Assembly: GCA_036417435.1 (NCBI GenBank)
Contig: CM070912.1
Coordinates: 23,362,055 to 23,426,054, forward strand
Direction: 5' to 3'
Length of the DNA stretch: 64,000 nt
Source: Inia geoffrensis
Taxonomy: Eukaryota; Chordata; Mammalia; Artiodactyla; Iniidae
The position numbers and the translations under genes were made by a program. Shown in pieces: positions 58,201-59,340 of this stretch. The notes beneath the pieces are model-generated. The model was not told the DNA's origin. It saw nothing but the letters and a program-made list of their open reading frames with translations, and did not search any database. Within the stretch, counting starts at the first letter, position 1, and each line of letters opens with the position of its first letter.

Positions 58201-58930
58201 CCGCCTTGGAACGCGCCATTAGCTTCTTCTTGATGACCTCCTATTCATCCTCCAAAACCCAATTTGAGGCTCTTCCTCTCTCAAACCTTCCCCAAGCCGC
58301 CAGGTGTGCCTAATCCCCAATGCCTTCTTTGGATATCCTATTCAGAAGCTTATCTGCTCCACTAACTGTCAGCTCCTTGAGGCCAAGGAGTACGTCTGAG
58401 GGTTGTGTATCCTGAATGCCCAGTGCAGGGCTCTGCACAGAGTAGGATGAATGGCAGCCATTTCACAGATGAGAAACCAAGTCTCCTCTAGATGAGCCCA
58501 GTCATTCAGAAAACAGCCAGGTCTTCCGAGTCGTCCAGACCAGAGCTGAGCCCACCATTTTCTGCAGCCAGCTCCCCCAGAACCCGCGCCAACTTCTGGG
58601 AAAGCGGAGGCCGGGGAACTTGAGCTTTTTTAAGGGAATGAATGGAGAGGGGGGCGTGGAAGGCGCGGGGAGAGGTAGCGGAGGAGGGGACCAAGATCCC
58701 ACCCGTCCGGCTTCAAGGAGGTCCTCTGAACCCGGGTAGCGGCCGGGGATCTGTGGTCAAGACCACCCGGAGATGGGGTGGGAGACTCCACCAAACCCAA
58801 CAGAAAGCAGTTCACACACTCCCTCGCAGAGACACACATCGAGACAGAGACAGAATCCCAGAAACAACCAAGGACACCACCTCCCTTAAGCCCAGCCGCC
58901 GCTTCCTTCTTACCAAGGAAAGACCGCCAT
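5691..58930 (-). CDS. VPS35L: VPS35L, 5' part of the gene: 14 coding exons (codons 1-408)
   Basis: VPS35L is the large alpha-solenoid subunit of Retriever (with VPS26C and VPS29). Retriever joins the CCC proteins to form Commander, which returns SNX17-bound cargo such as integrins from endosomes to the plasma membrane. Fourteen exons were recognised by peptide identity and joined through AG/GT sites. Lengths from the start codon are 17, 100, 168, 123, 25, 77, 129, 85, 60, 97, 48, 94, 78 and 123 nt, totalling 1224 nt or exactly 408 codons, with no frame break or internal stop. The product starts [20 protein letters not shown] and has a serine-rich low-complexity stretch near residues 50-65, a basic acidic-rich linker, then the start of the helical VPS35-like body. 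The human protein is about 963 residues, so some 58% of the coding sequence lies left of position 5691. Exon numbers here count coding exons only. The assignment is very secure; its basis is my recollection of the human sequence. Confidence 0.96.
5814..6307 (-). other. VPS35L: VPS35L intron 13
   Basis: A 494-base intron without a recognisable repeat or gene; AT-rich, bounded by GTAAGA and CCTGTAG. Confidence 0.85.
6308..6385 (-). CDS. VPS35L: VPS35L coding exon 13
   Basis: Residues 342-367: [20 protein letters not shown] then LLTFKQ. Exactly 26 codons in phase 0, with acceptor GCTACAG and donor GTAAGA. Confidence 0.97.
7673..7873 (-). mobile_element. CHR-type SINE, long form
   Basis: Reverse-complement copy running from a short T tract to CCACCAGGGAAGCCC. 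The tail is nearly lost and the target duplication is not clear, so it is older than its relatives here. Confidence 0.88.
8000..8620. repeat. Unassigned ancient interspersed repeat
   Basis: Text such as CCCAGGCTCAGTCCATAGGC and CCACTTGCAATTGAAAGAAT recalls the old MER/LTR-like group that ends in 'tgcaactgaaagagtcctg'. The open frames across it do not look coding. Confidence 0.4.
10180..10273 (-). CDS. VPS35L: VPS35L coding exon 12
   Basis: Residues 310-341: [20 protein letters not shown] then [11 protein letters not shown]. The acceptor is CTAACAG and the donor is GTAAGC, and the exon ends in phase 0. Confidence 0.97.
10274..11589 (-). other. VPS35L: VPS35L intron 11
   Basis: Mostly unique-looking sequence with a MIR-like segment at about 11.19-11.49 kb. 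An open frame at 10755-10952 lacks any coding resemblance. Confidence 0.8.
11190..11490 (+). mobile_element. MIR SINE fragments
   Basis: TCAAGGCCACACAGCTAG, AGAGCCAGGATTCAAA and, further on, CTGTAAAACGGAGATTAA; possibly two adjoining MIR pieces. Confidence 0.65.
11590..11637 (-). CDS. VPS35L: VPS35L coding exon 11 (entered from a U12-type intron)
   Basis: Completes Phe294, then reads [15 protein letters not shown] and two bases of Thr310. The acceptor is TTTTTGTAG with a TTCCTTAAC branch-site match 16 bases upstream; the donor is GTAAGG. Confidence 0.96.
11638..12573 (-). other. VPS35L: VPS35L intron 10: U12-type (minor-spliceosome) GT-AG intron
   Basis: On the minus strand the donor is GTATCCTTT (12573-12565) and TTCCTTAAC lies at 11661-11653, ending 15 bases before the exon. 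Both match the U12 donor and branch-site consensus exactly, and there is no strong polypyrimidine tract. The intron is 936 bases, phase 2, and carries one CHR SINE (12074-12290). The remainder is unique-looking AT-rich sequence. Confidence 0.92.
12074..12290 (-). mobile_element. Young CHR-type SINE inside the U12-type intron
   Basis: Near-consensus long CHR element with a T tract of over 20 bases. The 15-base duplication ACGATGAAGCATTTT is perfect at 12059-12073 and 12291-12305. It lies 284 bases from VPS35L exon 10. Confidence 0.93.
12574..12670 (-). CDS. VPS35L: VPS35L coding exon 10 (donor is U12-type)
   Basis: Residues 262-294: [20 protein letters not shown] then [12 protein letters not shown] plus two bases of Phe294. 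The acceptor after TTTTACAG is of the ordinary kind. The donor reads GTATCCTTT, the consensus of the minor spliceosome rather than GTRAGT. Confidence 0.96.
12845..13018 (+). mobile_element. MIR SINE, left half (split by the RPS27A pseudogene)
   Basis: Degenerate MIR sequence (around GTGCCAGGCGCCG, AATCCCCACAAG, AGGCACAGAGAAG, TTGCGCAGGGCACACAG). The MIR resumes after the pseudogene at 13606. Confidence 0.7.
13034..13590 (+). pseudogene. RPS27A: RPS27A (ubiquitin-ribosomal protein S27a) processed pseudogene
   Basis: Intronless copy of the mRNA for the ubiquitin-eS31 fusion: 5'UTR remnant, coding region from ATG at 13073, a normal-position TAA at 13541, AATAAA (13558) and a poly-A tail ending at 13590. 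Flanking repeats match at 12 of 15 positions (13019-13033 and 13591-13605), marking L1-mediated insertion. There is no indel over 156 codons, but codon 138 (Arg) is now TGA (13484-13486). In the ubiquitin part I read I13V, E18K, A28V, K48M, Y59H, I61T, L73I and R74H against the invariant sequence, so Lys48 is lost and the cleavage tail is IHGG. Changes such as DECGAG to GKRGAG hit the zinc-binding part. It is not expected to yield a functional protein. Confidence 0.95.
13606..13665 (+). mobile_element. MIR SINE, right end after the RPS27A insertion
   Basis: Continues the interrupted MIR (ATTCAACTCAGGCAG, TCTGGCTCC), confirming that the retrocopy landed inside it. Confidence 0.65.
13860..14260. 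repeat. Unassigned ancient interspersed repeat
   Basis: Words such as GGCCATGTGACCAAGTTCTG, CTTCCTTCCTGCCGGCTAGA and TAACCATCTTGAACCACAAG fit the same broad group of old LTR-like repeats. Confidence 0.4.
15310..15880 (+). mobile_element. L2 (LINE-2) fragment
   Basis: Matches L2 text such as GAAGCTTACATTCCAGTGGG and GAAGGCTCCTGCAGATGTAG and GCAAAGGCCCTGTGG. A G-rich run at 15526-15542 interrupts it. Confidence 0.65.
16383..16995 (+). promoter_or_regulatory. L1 5'UTR with internal promoter
   Basis: A 613-base leader carrying AAGATGGCGG (YY1-like) within the first 20 bases, the element that sets the start of L1 transcripts in other mammals. A short poly-A run lies at about 16949-16965 before the ORF1 start. 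It is shorter than the human 5'UTR of about 900 bases; no tandem monomers are visible. Confidence 0.7.
16996..17901 (+). CDS. L1 ORF1p, RNA-binding chaperone (301 aa)
   Basis: Trimeric nucleic-acid chaperone that coats L1 RNA in the cytoplasmic ribonucleoprotein. It has a basic, polar N-terminus and a heptad-rich coiled coil over roughly residues 30-115 (for example [17 protein letters not shown]). An RRM-type segment begins near [13 protein letters not shown], and the C-terminal domain contains [20 protein letters not shown] and ends in a leucine-rich tail. Human ORF1p is 338 aa, the extra length being mostly coiled coil. The frame is uninterrupted. Confidence 0.95.
   Translation: MRRQKNTQQMKEQDKNAPDLTNEEVIGSLPEKEFRIMIVKMIQNLGNRMEARMEKMQEMFNKDLEELKNKQTEMNNTITEMKNTLDGINSRITEAEERISDLEDKLVEITTAEQNKEKRMKRTEDSLRDLWDNIKRTNIRIIGVPEDEEKKKGTEKIFEEIIVENFPNMGKEIVNQVQEAERVPYRINPRRNTPRHILIKLSKIKYKESILKAAREKKQITHKGIPIRLTADLSAETLQARREWQDILKVMKEKSLQPRLLYPAKISFRFDGEIKTFTDKQKLREFSTTKPALQQLLKELL
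17960..21778 (+). CDS. L1 ORF2p, endonuclease and reverse transcriptase (1272 aa)
   Basis: Nicks target DNA and copies L1 RNA by target-primed reverse transcription. The N-terminal APE-type endonuclease shows Asn13 (TLNVNGLN), Glu42 (CLQETHF), GDFN and the Ser227-Asp228-His229 motif. The reverse transcriptase core includes NYRPISLMN, the AFDKIQHPF region, [14 protein letters not shown] and the FADD catalytic box with Asp701/Asp702. A cysteine-rich C-terminal motif ([18 protein letters not shown]) begins near residue 1129. The length is almost that of human ORF2p (1275), with no stop or frameshift, and the key residues I could check are present. Confidence 0.96.
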   Translation: MGIGTYISIITLNVNGLNAPTKRHRLAEWIQKQDPYICCLQETHFRPRDTYRLKVRGWKKMFHANGNQKKAGVAILISDKIDFKIKTITRDKEGHYIMIKGSIQEEDITIVNIYAPNTGAPQYIRQKLTSIKGEIDSNTFIVGDFNTPLSPMDRSSKMKINKETQALNDTLNKMDLIDIYRTLHPKTTEYTFFSSAHGTFSRIDHILGHKSSLGKFKKIEIVSSIFSDHNAMRLDINYRKRSVKNTNTWRLNNTLLNNEVITEEIKEEIKKYLETNDNGDTTTQNLWDAAKAVLRGKFIAIQAHLKKQETSRINNLTLHLKQLEKEEQKNPKLSRRKEIIKIRSEINEKEMKETIAKINKTKSWFFEKINKIDKPLARLIKKKREKTQINRIRNEKGEVTTDTAEIKMIMRDYYKQLYANKMDNLEEMDTFLEMHKLPRLNQEETENMNRPITNTEIETVIKNLPTNKSPGPDGFTAEFYQAFREELTPILLKLFQNIAEGGTLPNSFYEATITLIPKPDKDVTKKENYRPISLMNIDAKILNKILANRIQQHIKRIIHHDQVGFIPGMQGFFNIRKSINVIHHINKLKEKNHMIISIDAEKAFDKIQHPFMIKTLQKVGIEGPFLNIIKAIYDKPTANIILNGEKLKAFPLRSGARQGCPLSPLLFNIVLEVLATAIREEKEIKGIQIGKEEVKLSLFADDMILYIENPKDATRKLLEIINEFGKVAGYKINAQKSLAFLYTSDEKSESEVKKTLPFTIATKRIKYLGIYLPRETKDLYAENYKTLMKEIKDDTNRWRDIPCSWIGRINIVKMTLLPKAIYRFNAIPIKLPLAFFTELEKKCSQFVWKHKRPRIAKAILRAKNGAGGIRLPDFRLYYKATVIKTVWYWHKNRTIDQWNRIESPEINPRTYGHLIFDNGGRNIQWRKDSLFNKWCWENWTATCKSMSLDHSLTPYTKISSKWIKDLNVRPETIKLLEENIGRTLYDINHSKILFDPPPRAMEIKTKINKWDLMKLQSFCTAKETINKTKRQPSEWEKIFANEATDKGLISKIYKQLMQLNDKKTNNPIQKWAEDLNRHFSKEDMQTANKHMKECSTSLIIREMQIKTTMRYHLTPVRMAIIKKSRNNKCWRGCGQKGTLLHCWWECELVQPLWRTVWRFLKKLKIELPYDPAIPLLGIYPEKTKIEKEACTKMFIAALFTIARGWKQPKCPSSDEWIKKMWHIYTMEYYSALKRNEIELFVMRWIDLESVIQSEVSQKDKDKYRMLTHIYGI
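23213..23334 (+). mobile_element. CHR-type SINE, short ruminant-like form
   Basis: Begins GGACTTCCCTGGTGGTCCAG and ends AGTGTAGCC plus A tail, with B-box GGTTTGATCCC. Flanked by AAGTCTCTGA at 23203-23212 and 23335-23344. Confidence 0.9.
23650..23850 (+). repeat. Purine-only tract with a (GGAA)n microsatellite
   Basis: About 200 bases almost wholly A and G, with a core of roughly a dozen uninterrupted GGAA units near 23748-23800. It gives artefactual Lys/Glu/Arg-rich and Pro/Ser-rich open frames. Confidence 0.9.
24599..24658 (-). CDS. VPS35L: VPS35L coding exon 9
   Basis: Residues 242-262: [20 protein letters not shown], then the first base of Asp262. The acceptor is CCCCAG and the donor is GTAATG. 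The second half differs from the human peptide as I remember it (CVDSRSVLP), so this is a less conserved stretch. Confidence 0.95.
24866..25255 (+). mobile_element. L1 3'-end fragment
   Basis: Contains GCAAAATAAGTCAGACAGAA and ATTTCACTTGTATGTGGAAT, the usual L1 ORF2 end and 3'UTR, with a degraded A-rich end. Confidence 0.75.
25256..25640 (+). mobile_element. Second L1 3'-end fragment
   Basis: L1 3'UTR text (GTGGTTATCAAAGGTGGGGG, TAATGTACAACACGATACAT) ending with an A-rich stretch next to the preceding L1. Confidence 0.7.
25790..25975 (+). mobile_element. L2 3'-end fragment
   Basis: Words such as GGCAGAGATTTGTACCTG and CAGTGCCTGACATATAGTGG are typical of the L2 3' end. Confidence 0.65.
25977..26160 (+). 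mobile_element. hAT-type (MER-class) DNA transposon fragment
   Basis: CTACTCAACTCTGCTACTCT and GCAGCCATAGACAATAGGTA with CCAATAAAACTTTACTTACA; the same family is seen at 42.6 kb. Confidence 0.65.
26757..26945 (+). mobile_element. hAT-Charlie-type fragment (MER5A-like)
   Basis: CAGGGGTTCTCAACCTTGGC and a matching inverted end AGGATGAGAATCACTGCCC bound a 0.19-kb element. Confidence 0.65.
27490..27750 (+). mobile_element. MIR SINE fragment
   Basis: TTTGTGCCAGGCACGGTTCT, TATTATGCCCATTTCACAAG and GAAACCAAGGCTCAAG in MIR order. Confidence 0.7.
27883..27920 (+). repeat. C-rich homopolymer tract
   Basis: Runs of C broken by single A or G. The complement is G-rich. It explains the poly-proline frame in this position. 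Confidence 0.85.
28300..28620 (-). mobile_element. Old L1 fragment
   Basis: Reversed L1 ORF2-end words (GGGGATCTTTCCACATTGG, GTTGCTGGGTCAAAGG). Confidence 0.55.
28660..28900 (-). mobile_element. MIR SINE fragment
   Basis: TTGGGTCCCAGCTCTGCC, CCTCATCTGTGAAGTGGGGG and CTCATAGAGCTGTTATGAGG form an ordered MIR. The strand is uncertain. Confidence 0.65.
29335..30010 (+). mobile_element. L2 (LINE-2) fragment, GC-rich
   Basis: Contains CCTGGGAGGCTCCTCATGCC, GGCCTACATGGCCCACCAGG, TGGCTGTTCCTTGGTC and GAGGCCTCCCCCGACCACCC, all L2 landmarks in order. Its open frames are by-products of GC content. Confidence 0.75.
30050..30515. repeat. Unassigned ancient interspersed repeat
   Basis: CAGGCCAATGAGATGGAATT, AACATAAGCCAATAAATACT and AGTTAGGTTTCCTATCACTT are typical of that old group; no coding signal. 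Confidence 0.4.
31582..31666 (-). CDS. VPS35L: VPS35L coding exon 8
   Basis: Residues 214-242: [20 protein letters not shown] then ITDILDTF and one base of Gly242. The acceptor is TTTCTAG and the donor is GTAAGT. Confidence 0.96.
31755..31950 (+). mobile_element. L2-like fragment
   Basis: CCATGTGCCAGGCCTGGTGC and GGTATAATGGCAAGCAAAAT are L2-type words. Short and diverged. Confidence 0.5.
33440..33630 (+). mobile_element. hAT-Charlie-type fragment (MER5A-like)
   Basis: Starts AAGGATTCTCAGCTGCGG and ends CAGGTTGAGAACCATTG, with CTCGAGATTCTGATTAAGCT inside; ends are inverted repeats. Confidence 0.65.
33900..36090 (+). mobile_element. Degenerate L1 ORF2 and 3'UTR, two overlapping pieces
   Basis: Contains recognisable but broken ORF2 text, for example CAATAAACATATGAAAAGAT at about 34051 and again near 35259, and an A-rich end near 36085. 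The duplication of the same ORF2 region suggests two separate 5'-truncated copies. No long frame survives beyond a 96-codon remnant at 35220-35510. Confidence 0.8.
37363..37491 (-). CDS. VPS35L: VPS35L coding exon 7
   Basis: Residues 171-213: [20 protein letters not shown] through [10 protein letters not shown]. Phase 0 at both ends, with acceptor CTACAG and donor GTCAGG. This starts the helical VPS35-like region. Confidence 0.97.
37690..37830 (-). mobile_element. MIR SINE fragment
   Basis: CCTGAGCCCATTCCCAGCTG and CTCCCTGAGTCTCTTCTGTG resemble the MIR core. The strand is uncertain. Confidence 0.5.
37830..38350 (+). mobile_element. L2-like fragment
   Basis: Starts TTCAACAAATAGTTATTGGG and includes GCCCCAGATACAAAGGTGAG and TTCCTGGAGGAAGTGATGCT, the order expected for L2. 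Confidence 0.6.
38547..39172 (-). mobile_element. 5'-truncated L1 on the minus strand
   Basis: Starts with a T tract (the tail read in reverse) followed by AACTGAAGTATAGTTAATTT. The duplication AAGAACTCTTT lies at 38536-38546 and 39173-39183. Only the last 0.6 kb of L1 was inserted. Confidence 0.88.
39240..39550. repeat. Unassigned ancient interspersed repeat
   Basis: ATTAAGCCACTGAGATATGG and AACTTAGTCTTATCCTGACA mark the 3' end of an old MER/LTR-like repeat. Confidence 0.45.
39630..39656 (+). repeat. Poly-A tract
   Basis: About 26 A residues with no recognisable SINE or LINE in front of them; possibly the tail of an element too decayed to name. Confidence 0.7.
40240..40525 (+). mobile_element. 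MIR SINE, well preserved
   Basis: CATGTGCTGGGTGCTGG, CACTTTACAGATGAGTAAAC, GAGCCAGGATTCAAACCCAG and CTATGCTGCCTCTC in order, nearly the whole MIR. Confidence 0.75.
41137..41213 (-). CDS. VPS35L: VPS35L coding exon 6
   Basis: Residues 145-170: [20 protein letters not shown] then LDDFEE. The acceptor is TTTAG and the donor is GTGAGC. Together with the preceding 25-nt exon it restores phase 0 (25+77=102). Confidence 0.96.
42080..43025 (-). mobile_element. Old L1 split by two hAT-type elements
   Basis: Reversed L1 3' text at 42080-42440 (TAGCCACCACCCCGATTG, AGTGGATCCTCGGGTTG) resumes at about 42815 (CTAACAGTGGAACTGC, CACTCCCACCAGCAGCAC). The gap holds a MER5A-like and a second hAT-like element. 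Confidence 0.7.
42440..42812 (+). mobile_element. Two adjacent hAT-type elements nested in an L1
   Basis: A MER5A-like piece (GAGACTCTGCATTTCTAATG, ending near 42585) is followed by a member of the family at 25977 (CAACTACTCAACTCTGCCAT, GGGCCACATTTGGCCTCC). Confidence 0.65.
43190..43380 (+). mobile_element. MER5A-like hAT fragment
   Basis: CAGTGGCTTCATAATCACCC and TCATTTGAGACACCCTGG bound a diverged element. Confidence 0.5.
43821..43845 (-). CDS. VPS35L: VPS35L coding exon 5, a 25-nt microexon
   Basis: Encodes NLFMGSEK plus the first base of Gly145, between a CTCTGCAG acceptor and a GTGAGT donor. Its length is not a multiple of three, so skipping it would shift the frame. The peptide and both flanking phases fit the known protein. 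Confidence 0.94.
44136..44352 (-). mobile_element. MER20-like hAT-Charlie element
   Basis: CAGGGTTTCACAACCTTGGC at one end and CCTGGTTGAGAATCACAG at the other, with TAGGATGTTTAGCAGCATCC between. Nearly full length (about 0.22 kb). Confidence 0.7.
44606..44723 (-). mobile_element. CHR-type SINE, short form
   Basis: Reverse-complement short form from a T tract through GGACCACCAGGGAAGTCCC. The duplication AGGAAGTGTTCTT is perfect at 44593-44605 and 44724-44736. Confidence 0.92.
45530..46300 (+). mobile_element. Ancient LTR, interrupted by a CHR SINE
   Basis: Ordered LTR-like landmarks: GAAGCCTCCATAAAAACCCA, CCTTTGTAATAAACCAGTAG, GTGAGTTCTGTGAGCCACTC, and after the SINE GGGACGGAGCCCTTAAGCTG and GGACACCCCACTGGTGTC. 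The subfamily is not assigned. A related copy lies at 49.95 kb. Confidence 0.65.
45955..46163 (-). mobile_element. CHR-type SINE, long form, inserted in an LTR
   Basis: Reverse-complement long form with an 18-base T tract. The flanking word AACCTGGACTTTT is duplicated, and the LTR sequence continues after it, so the SINE postdates the LTR. Confidence 0.92.
46416..46538 (-). CDS. VPS35L: VPS35L coding exon 4
   Basis: Residues 96-136, in phase at both ends, containing [20 protein letters not shown] and [12 protein letters not shown]. The acceptor is TTCTTAG and the donor is GTGAGT. The exon sits 100-250 bases from an interrupted LTR fragment on its left. Confidence 0.96.
46590..47020 (+). mobile_element. 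Old L1 fragments
   Basis: An L1 3' end with an A-rich tail (to about 46830) is followed by an ORF2 piece with CAATAAACCTATCAAAAGAT. The latter supplied a near-identical segment found again at 50034. Confidence 0.65.
46856..46947 (+). repeat. 92-base segment, copy 1 of a local duplication
   Basis: Matches 50034-50125 at 88 of 92 positions in the same orientation. This copy continues smoothly into L1 ORF2 sequence on the right, so it is the likely source. Confidence 0.85.
47035..47272 (+). mobile_element. CHR-type SINE, first of a tandem pair
   Basis: Long form starting GGCTTCCCTGGTGGCGCAGT, ending GTACCGC and followed by an AAATA-rich tail (47226-47272). The target word AAAATGACTGATAG lies just before it (47021-47034). 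Confidence 0.92.
47273..47489 (+). mobile_element. CHR-type SINE, second of a tandem pair
   Basis: Same orientation and form, beginning right after the tail of the first copy. The second AAAATGACTGATAG (47490-47503) lies after this element, so one duplication brackets both. Confidence 0.92.
47629..47806 (+). mobile_element. CHR-type SINE with a longer 3' body (CHRL-like)
   Basis: Short-form head (GGGGACTTCCCTGGTGGTCC) followed by an extended tail containing AGAAGCAATATTGTAACAAA and AATAAAGACTTTG. Flanked by a 17-base duplication with 15 matches (47612-47628 and 47807-47823). Confidence 0.85.
47982..48102 (+). mobile_element. CHR-type SINE, short form
   Basis: GGGAGTTCCCTGGCGGTCCA head, CAATCCCTGGTCGGGGAACT middle and a short A tail. 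Flanking words AAAGCATGTCC and AAATCATGTCC form a slightly decayed duplication. Confidence 0.85.
48270..48460 (-). mobile_element. MIR SINE fragment
   Basis: CTTGAATTCCAGCTTGCACG and TTAACATCTCTGTTCCTC resemble MIR. The strand is uncertain. Confidence 0.5.
48902..49069 (-). CDS. VPS35L: VPS35L coding exon 3 (serine-rich)
   Basis: Residues 40-95, in phase at both ends. It begins [20 protein letters not shown], continues through a run of serines into [11 protein letters not shown], and ends [10 protein letters not shown]. The acceptor follows CCCCACAG and the donor is GTAATG. The serine stretch is a low-complexity, probably disordered linker. Confidence 0.96.
49320..49445 (+). mobile_element. 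MER5A-like hAT fragment
   Basis: CTCAAAGTGTGGTCTCTGG and CCGAATTTGCATCTCGCAG fit a diverged element. Confidence 0.5.
49950..50620 (+). mobile_element. Ancient LTR of the same family as the one at 45.5 kb
   Basis: Shares the order AACCCCAATAAAAAGTTTGG, CCTTTATAATAAAAATATAA, TGAGTTCTGTGAGTTGTTCT and GTAGCCAGTTGGTCAGAAG. It is broken at 50034-50125 by a copied L1-derived segment. Both LTRs lack any coding remnant. Confidence 0.6.
50034..50125 (+). repeat. 92-base segment, copy 2 inserted in an LTR
   Basis: Near-identical to 46856-46947. LTR sequence lies on both sides (to about 50030 and from about 50145), so this is the recipient site. Confidence 0.85.
50630..51160. repeat. Unassigned ancient interspersed repeat
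   Basis: Layout close to the repeat at 8.0 kb (CTGTCTGCCTGGCATCCATT, CCAACCAATCAGCATATTCT). It directly follows the LTR ending near 50620. Confidence 0.4.
51563..51662 (-). CDS. VPS35L: VPS35L coding exon 2
   Basis: Residues 6-39, including [21 protein letters not shown] and YHPLKPIT. The acceptor is CCAG at 51666-51663 and the donor is GTAAG at 51562. The entry phase is 2, completing Trp6, and the exon ends on a codon boundary. It encodes the extended N-terminal segment ahead of the solenoid. Confidence 0.96.
52780..52801 (+). repeat. Short (CAG)n run
   Basis: About six CAG units followed by AAG in intron 1. It is not in a coding exon. Confidence 0.8.
52876..52945. repeat. (TA)n and mixed TA/CATA microsatellite
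   Basis: A run of ATATAT units followed by GCGCATATGTGTGTACATAT-type sequence. Likely length-variable. Confidence 0.85.
53065..54060 (+). mobile_element. MaLR (MST-type, ERVL-related) LTR with some internal sequence
   Basis: LTR text from GTGCTACGATCTGAATGTGT through TTATAAAAGAGGCTCCAGAG and CCTCCAGAACTGTGAGAAAT to the end near 53556, split by the CHR SINE at 53383-53504. Internal sequence follows (ATTGGTACCCGGAGCATAGT, AGCAGCTTTGGAACAGGATA). It is an ancient non-coding relic, and the right limit is approximate. Confidence 0.8.
53383..53504 (+). mobile_element. CHR-type SINE, short form, inserted in a MaLR LTR
   Basis: GGGGACTTCCCTGGTGGTCC head and A tail. The duplication AAACCAGTCTG is exact at 53372-53382 and 53505-53515, and LTR sequence resumes beyond it. 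Confidence 0.92.
54855..55063 (+). mobile_element. CHR-type SINE, long form
   Basis: Near-consensus long form ending CGCGTACCGCC plus A tail. Flanked by AAAAGAGCAG at 54845-54854 and 55064-55073. Confidence 0.92.
55130..55660 (+). mobile_element. ERV-like LTR, probably solitary
   Basis: Begins TGTTGGGGCC and ends CGCTGACA, the TG...CA layout of an LTR, with two TATA boxes (TATATAAA at 55355 and TATAAAA at 55487). No internal retroviral genes follow. It interrupts a MIR. The family is not assigned and no exact target duplication was found. Confidence 0.5.
55665..55840 (+). mobile_element. MIR SINE fragment next to the ERV-like LTR
   Basis: CAATCCTATGAGGTAGGTAC and CTCAGATGGAGAAGCTGAGG are MIR words; a matching MIR start (TATTATGTGCTT) lies left of the LTR, so the LTR seems inserted in this MIR. 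Confidence 0.6.
56355..56485 (+). mobile_element. MER5A-like hAT fragment
   Basis: AGAGCATCACCTGGGGAGTA, TCAGGGTCTGCATTTCACCA and CAGGTGACTGATATGCAC follow the family order. Confidence 0.55.
56960..57189 (+). mobile_element. CHR-type SINE, older long form
   Basis: Head GACTTCCCTGGTGGTGCAGT, B-box GGTTCGATCCC, then repeated CACAACTACTGAG words before CCAACGCAGCC and the A tail. Flanked by AAGATCAGAGGTTTG with one mismatch (56945-56959 and 57190-57204). Confidence 0.88.
57215..57370 (-). mobile_element. MIR SINE fragment
   Basis: TCTCCAGTTTCTTATCTGAA and GCACACTGCCTGGCACAAG match a MIR end. The strand is uncertain. Confidence 0.5.
57400..57600 (+). mobile_element. L2-like fragment
   Basis: CAGCACCTACTATCTGCCAA and CCAGGCTCTGGAGATACAAT are L2 landmarks. 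Confidence 0.55.
58230..58450 (+). mobile_element. L2 3'-end fragment
   Basis: CTGTCAGCTCCTTGAGGCCA and CAGTGCAGGGCTCTGCACAG are L2 3'-end words just outside the CpG island. Confidence 0.6.
58914..58930 (-). CDS. VPS35L: VPS35L coding exon 1 (start codon)
   Basis: Seventeen coding bases give MAVFP plus two bases of Trp6, followed by a GTAAG donor at 58913-58909. The start codon lies inside a YY1-like AAGATGGCGG motif within the CpG island, an arrangement often seen at housekeeping promoters. The 5'UTR runs rightward from 58931; its cap site cannot be fixed from sequence. Confidence 0.93.
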
Positions 58931-59003
58931 CTTCCCAGTCACATGACCGCTACTTCTGGCACCGCCAGCCCAATAGGCCCTTCCAGACCACGCCCCGCCA
59001 GGG

Positions 59004-59125
59004 GGCCATGTTTGTGAGGGGCGGACGCCCCTCCCCGCAGGGTCAGGGCCGCCATGTTTGTGAGGGGCGGACACCCTCCCGTAAGGCACGGGCCTTGCTG
59101 CTCGGGCGGCCATGATTATGAGGGG
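59004..59125 (+). repeat. Imperfect threefold repeat with YY1-like motifs in the VPS35L promoter
   Basis: The word CCATGTTTGTGAGGGGCGGA occurs at 59006 and again at 59052; a third, degenerate copy (CCATGATTATGAGGGGCACC) starts at 59110. Read on the minus strand each contains AAnATGGC, and the middle one is the full AACATGGCGGC. The spacing is 46 and 58 bases. Confidence 0.75.
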
Positions 59126-59340
59126 CACCGCAGGCCTGGTGGCTGCTGCTGCCGCAGCGCTGACATGAGCTGGCATCTTGTGGCAGGTGGCCGCCTGGCC
59201 AGCCGGCGCCCTCTGGAGGCGGTGAAGAATCCAGACGCCTGCGGAGAGAAGACGCTAACCGCGGCTGGGGTGGGAAGAGCGTCCAGCCTGCGTGTGCTTT
59301 TGCGGCTAATTAGCAGTTTGGCTGGGTAAGTCACGCCCCC

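Larger units (their letters stand above)
51663..58913 (-). other. VPS35L: VPS35L intron 1
   Basis: Holds a TA-rich microsatellite (52.88-52.94 kb), a MaLR element split by a CHR SINE (53.07-54.06 kb), a long CHR SINE (54.86-55.06 kb), an ERV-like LTR (55.13-55.66 kb), a MIR piece, a MER5A-like piece (56.36 kb), another CHR SINE (56.96-57.19 kb) and L2 3' ends (57.4 and 58.24 kb). Nothing named at 51.8-52.8, 54.1-54.8 or 55.85-56.3 kb. Confidence 0.75.
58500..59340 (-). promoter_or_regulatory. VPS35L: CpG-island promoter of VPS35L
   Basis: GC-rich, CpG-dense block in otherwise AT-rich DNA, centred on coding exon 1. It contains GC boxes (GGGGCGG and CCGCCCCT forms) and no obvious TATA box, as expected for a housekeeping gene. 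YY1-type AAnATGGC motifs read on the minus strand at the start codon and in an imperfect repeat about 80-190 bases upstream. Exact transcription starts are unknown. Confidence 0.8.

Noticed and set aside
58642..59115. 157-codon plus-strand open frame through the CpG island
   Set aside because: GC-rich DNA has few stops; the frame runs antisense over the VPS35L exon and promoter and contains the tandem promoter repeat. A divergent transcript is possible, but no coding evidence exists.
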